Part shown: in pieces, positions 14,412 to 16,240 of the stretch
How positions within the stretch are numbered: position 1 is the first letter of the stretch
Layout of the letters: each line of letters starts with the position of its first letter
Assembly (NCBI GenBank): GCA_029775955.1
Contig: JARVJW010000024.1
Coordinates: 1 to 16,240, forward strand
Direction of reading: 5' to 3'
DNA: 16,240 bases
DNA from: Nitrososphaeria archaeon
GTDB taxonomy: Archaea > Thermoproteota > Nitrososphaeria > Conexivisphaerales > UBA164
Program-made: the position numbers and the translations under genes
Notes under the pieces: generated by a model
What the model saw: only the letters and a program-made list of their open reading frames with translations
Database searches by the model: none
Told to the model about the DNA's origin: nothing

Positions 14412-14801
14412 CCATTAACAATGATAATAAAATTGCCGTGTAGTACATGCCAACAGATCTGGCGTGTTCCTCAATGCTCTGACGCTCAGCTTATTTTTCA
14501 GTTCATGAATGTTATTGGGACACAACACTTTCCCTTCTTTTCCTCCATTATGTATGTAACAACGTGCAAGTCATTGTTCTTTCGATTAGCGGTGGCAAGC
14601 CCTTTTAAATCTGATCAATAACCTTAGAATCGCCTAACCCTTGTATATGCACTGTTATGCTTGGATTTGTACGTTATCCCATACTGCATGAGGTATCCCT
14701 GCGCCTTATCTTTTATGTTAATTGTATTTTGTCCTGTAGCCTCTTTATTATATGTTGTTTCATTTGATACGATAATACCTTCAGTTCCCTTCAAAGTTAT
14801 C
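14412..14801 (-). pseudogene. Decayed reading frame of unknown family, split by the IS at 14802-15790
   Basis: Read on the minus strand, one frame gives a peptide from about 14801 to 14620 (containing G-Y-L-M-Q-Y-G-I-T-Y-K-S-K) with a stop, and after a second stop continues in the same frame as D-L-K-G-L-A-T-A-N-R-K...C-C-V-P. A shifted frame then reads E-L-K-N-K-L-S-V-R-A-L-R-N-T-P-D-L-L to a TAA at 14412. Joining the DNA on either side of the IS across the duplicated AAGTTATC extends the first frame a little further, to about 15825. The family is not recognised. The terminal repeat at 14348 sits where the end of a transposon would, so it may be the transposase of an older element. Confidence 0.5.
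14794..14801. repeat. Target site duplication AAGTTATC, left copy
   Basis: Identical to 15791-15798 on the other side of the IS. The eight matching bases abut both terminal repeats exactly. Confidence 0.85.
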
Positions 14802-15790
14802 TGCTTTGTTGCATTAATTGTACCAGATGATCAAACTTGTTTGATATTACTATTTTAATTATTAATGCCAAAAATTTACATACCTTGGCAGATAGGGATT
14901 GGAAAGAATATAATGAAAAGCTTGTCAACATTTGATATATTTGTTAATGCTGACCTCCTGATTAACCAAGCTGAGCAGCTGAAGGGGATGAATGAAGGGA
15001 AGAGGGGAAAGCCCTATGCCTACTCTGATGCACTGATGCTACTGGCCGTAAAGGAGTACTTTGGACTTCAGGCAGACCGAGATGCTTGGTGGAATATGGG
15101 GAGCCAGGATACCATCCTATACCCAGATCTGCAGAAGGCAGAAGGGGCTGAAGGTTCCGCTTGGAGTATGACAAGGATAATCCTGTTGACATAGCAGTTG
15201 ACTCATCAGGCATCAAGATATTCAATAGGGGTGAATGGATCAGGCAGAAGTGAGGAGGGGATGGGTAAAGCTGCACATTTCATGTGATATAGCTAATCAC
15301 CTCAGTGTAGAGGTAACAGATGAGCGCTGACGGGAAGGAGTTCAGCAAGCTTGTTAACGGTGCAATGGATACTGTTGGCAAAGTGAATAAGGTGTTCGGT
15401 GATTCGGCCTATGACTCCATGGATAACTTCAGTGCAGGCCATGGGCGCAGAGCCTGTAATAAAGCCCAAGATCAACTCCACTGGAAAATCGAAGGGCTCG
15501 TACGTCAGGTCAAAGGTGGTTAGGGAGTTCCTAAATGATCCAATTGCATGGAAGCATAGATACGGACAGATGTGGAAGCGGTGTTCTCTTTGTTAAAGAG
15601 AATGCTAGGAGAGTACGTATCATCAGTGCTTGATGCAGGAATATTCAATGAAATAATAGCCAAGGTGTTCACATATAATGTTGTGGAGGCGCATCGCGGT
15701 GGCACGAGGCTCGGGTAAGCTGGACAAAGGGACACGTGCCTTAATTAATTTGTTCATTGGCCGGGAATAATCAATTAATGCAACAAAGCA
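14802..15790 (+). mobile_element. Complete IS5-family (ISH1-like) insertion sequence, transposase frameshifted
   Basis: A 989-bp element bounded by TGCTTTGTTGCATTAATTG at 14802 and its inverse ending at 15790. It is flanked by an 8-bp direct repeat AAGTTATC (14794-14801 and 15791-15798). IR length, element size and an 8-bp target duplication fit the ISH1 group of the IS5 family. It interrupts an already decayed minus-strand frame. The intact target duplication shows a simple insertion without later rearrangement, although the transposase has since decayed. Confidence 0.88.
14865..15770 (+). pseudogene. Frameshifted IS5-family DDE transposase
   Basis: It starts M-P-K-I-Y-I-P-W at the ATG 14865, with an N-terminal block G-K-R-G-K-P-Y-A-Y-S-D-A-L-M-L-L typical of this group. 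The frame breaks near 15150. Other frames then supply A-V-D-S-S-G-I-K (first catalytic D, codon 15200-15202), F-G-D-S-A-Y-D (second D, 15401-15403) and V-E-A-V-F-S-L-L-K-R (E, 15575-15577), ending at a TAA at 15768-15770. So all three catalytic codons survive, but at least three frameshifts and several stops separate them. It could move only if supplied with transposase from a working copy, such as the one whose end is at 1-187. Confidence 0.85.
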
Positions 15791-15798
15791 AAGTTATC
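15791..15798. repeat. Target site duplication AAGTTATC, right copy
   Basis: The second copy of the 8-bp duplication, directly after the right terminal repeat. Confidence 0.85.
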
Positions 15799-16103
15799 GT
15801 CAACTTTATAAGAAACTGAATTAGTTATGCCTTGTAATATTATATAAACCACGTTAAGGAGGAGCCTTTGAAGTTCATCAGATTTCTGTTTTGCTTAATG
15901 CTCTTTGATTTTTTCTCCTTGCTAAATAATTTTTTTACGTATCTTGTCGTTCTTTATCATACACAATGCATATACTGCGCTCTTTGTACGTCTAATTATT
16001 ATTTTATAATAAGATATAAAAAGCCTTTGCTCGCCTTCATCCCATTGACTTGGATTTCCCGCTTGCATATTTAAAAACCCTATAATAAATTATGGTGCGT
16101 AAA
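15799..16103. other. Gene-free AT-rich stretch with a hairpin-repeat relic
   Basis: No convincing gene. The plus-strand frame from a TTG at 15868 (after a GGAGGAG purine run) is hydrophobic but runs through the repeat relic at 16030. A minus-strand 48-codon frame from an ATG at 16068 to 15922 also starts inside that relic. I regard both as chance frames. The stretch lies between the IS and the 3' end of the methylthiotransferase gene. Confidence 0.45.
16030..16063 (-). repeat. Diverged second copy of the IS605-like right-end hairpin repeat
   Basis: It aligns with 200-240: both have CTCGC, TTCATCCC, TTGACTTGG and TTCCCGCT in the same order and strand. This copy has lost about seven bases of the second stem arm (CAAGGGG), so the hairpin can no longer form. 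Most likely a fossil end or a stand-alone non-coding relic. Confidence 0.55.
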
Positions 16104-16240
16104 TCAGTTAATTCCAAATAGTCTAGCGTACAAGTTAACAGAATCAGTGCTTTCAATCTTTACAGTAACAGACCTGCCAAGCATTTCACTCTCACTGAAT
16201 ATTACTATTTGCTTATATGCAAAATTTCTGCCCTTCCACG
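16104..16240 (-). CDS. C-terminal part of a MiaB-like tRNA methylthiotransferase (TRAM domain)
   Basis: The last 45 codons of a gene that continues beyond the window. The pattern G-R-N-F-A-Y-K-Q-I-V-I, then M-L-G-R-S-V-T-V-K-I, then L-Y-A-R-L-F-G fits the C-terminal TRAM domain of archaeal radical-SAM tRNA methylthiotransferases (MtaB/CDKAL1 type), which turn t6A37 into ms2t6A37. The [4Fe-4S] and radical-SAM domains lie upstream, out of view, so the name rests on a short piece. The stop is TGA at 16104-16106. Confidence 0.6.
   Translation of the reverse strand, partial: WKGRNFAYKQIVIFSESEMLGRSVTVKIESTDSVNLYARLFGIN

Noticed and set aside
15922..16068. 48-codon minus-strand frame with an ATG
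   Set aside because: Its start lies inside the degraded repeat and no promoter is correctly placed. It is probably a chance frame.
15868..16074. Hydrophobic 68-codon plus-strand frame starting at TTG after a purine run
   Set aside because: It runs through the hairpin-repeat relic at 16030-16063, its composition follows the AT-rich DNA, and no family fits. The purine run alone is weak evidence.
1..16240. CRISPR array, tRNA or rRNA genes, defence or conflict system
   Set aside because: No regularly spaced repeats, no cloverleaf with a T-arm signature and no rRNA-like segments were seen. The accessory genes are transposon remnants, apart from the regulator and the OCD-like enzyme.

Overview
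The window looks like a piece of an archaeal chromosome, most likely from the Thermoproteota (TACK) side. The support is an archaeal AspRS next to a NusA-like KH/zinc protein, an archaeal SRP19, a DUF1512 protein, an Lhr-type helicase, an F420H2:NADP oxidoreductase and an archaeal OCD/alanine-dehydrogenase family enzyme. Many starts have a TATA-like box about 24-28 nt upstream and no room for a leader, as expected for leaderless archaeal transcripts. Codon use is AT-rich. I cannot name the genus.

Region 1 (1-8694) is a dense, intact housekeeping block. The right end of an IS5-like element (1-199) abuts a hairpin repeat (200-240). The Lhr-type helicase (319-3093, +) follows and converges on a minus-strand run: AspRS, the NusA-like KH protein and the F420H2:NADP oxidoreductase. 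A divergent promoter region then starts a compact plus-strand operon (5669-7424) of a 63-aa small protein, DUF1512 and two zinc-ribbon proteins. That operon converges, one base apart, on a minus-strand pair, SRP19 and an HtpX-type membrane protease. Much of the block concerns RNA handling, translation and membrane protein targeting or quality control.

Region 2 (8695-12500) is a mobile-element graveyard with no intact gene. It holds an IS5-like terminal repeat (8750), an unidentified decayed gene on the minus strand (9223-10530), a decayed IS4-like DDE transposase (about 10800-11657, minus) and the C-terminal part of a TnpB with what looks like its right-end RNA motif (11884-12427, plus). All are broken by stops and frameshifts.

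Region 3 (12501-14303) carries two intact minus-strand genes: a membrane-anchored one-component regulator (signal peptide, extracellular domain, one TM helix, winged HTH) and an ornithine cyclodeaminase/alanine dehydrogenase-like enzyme upstream of it. The regulator contains a perfect 38-bp palindrome exactly over its TM-coding segment, the most unusual sequence feature of the window.

Region 4 (14348-16240) is again mobile: a complete but frameshifted IS5/ISH1-type element (14802-15790) with matching terminal repeats and an 8-bp target duplication, inserted in an older decayed reading frame that ends in a related terminal repeat (14348). A second, degraded copy of the hairpin repeat (16030-16063) and the C-terminal TRAM domain of a tRNA methylthiotransferase (minus strand) close the window. 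I found no tRNA, rRNA, CRISPR array or convincing new defence system.
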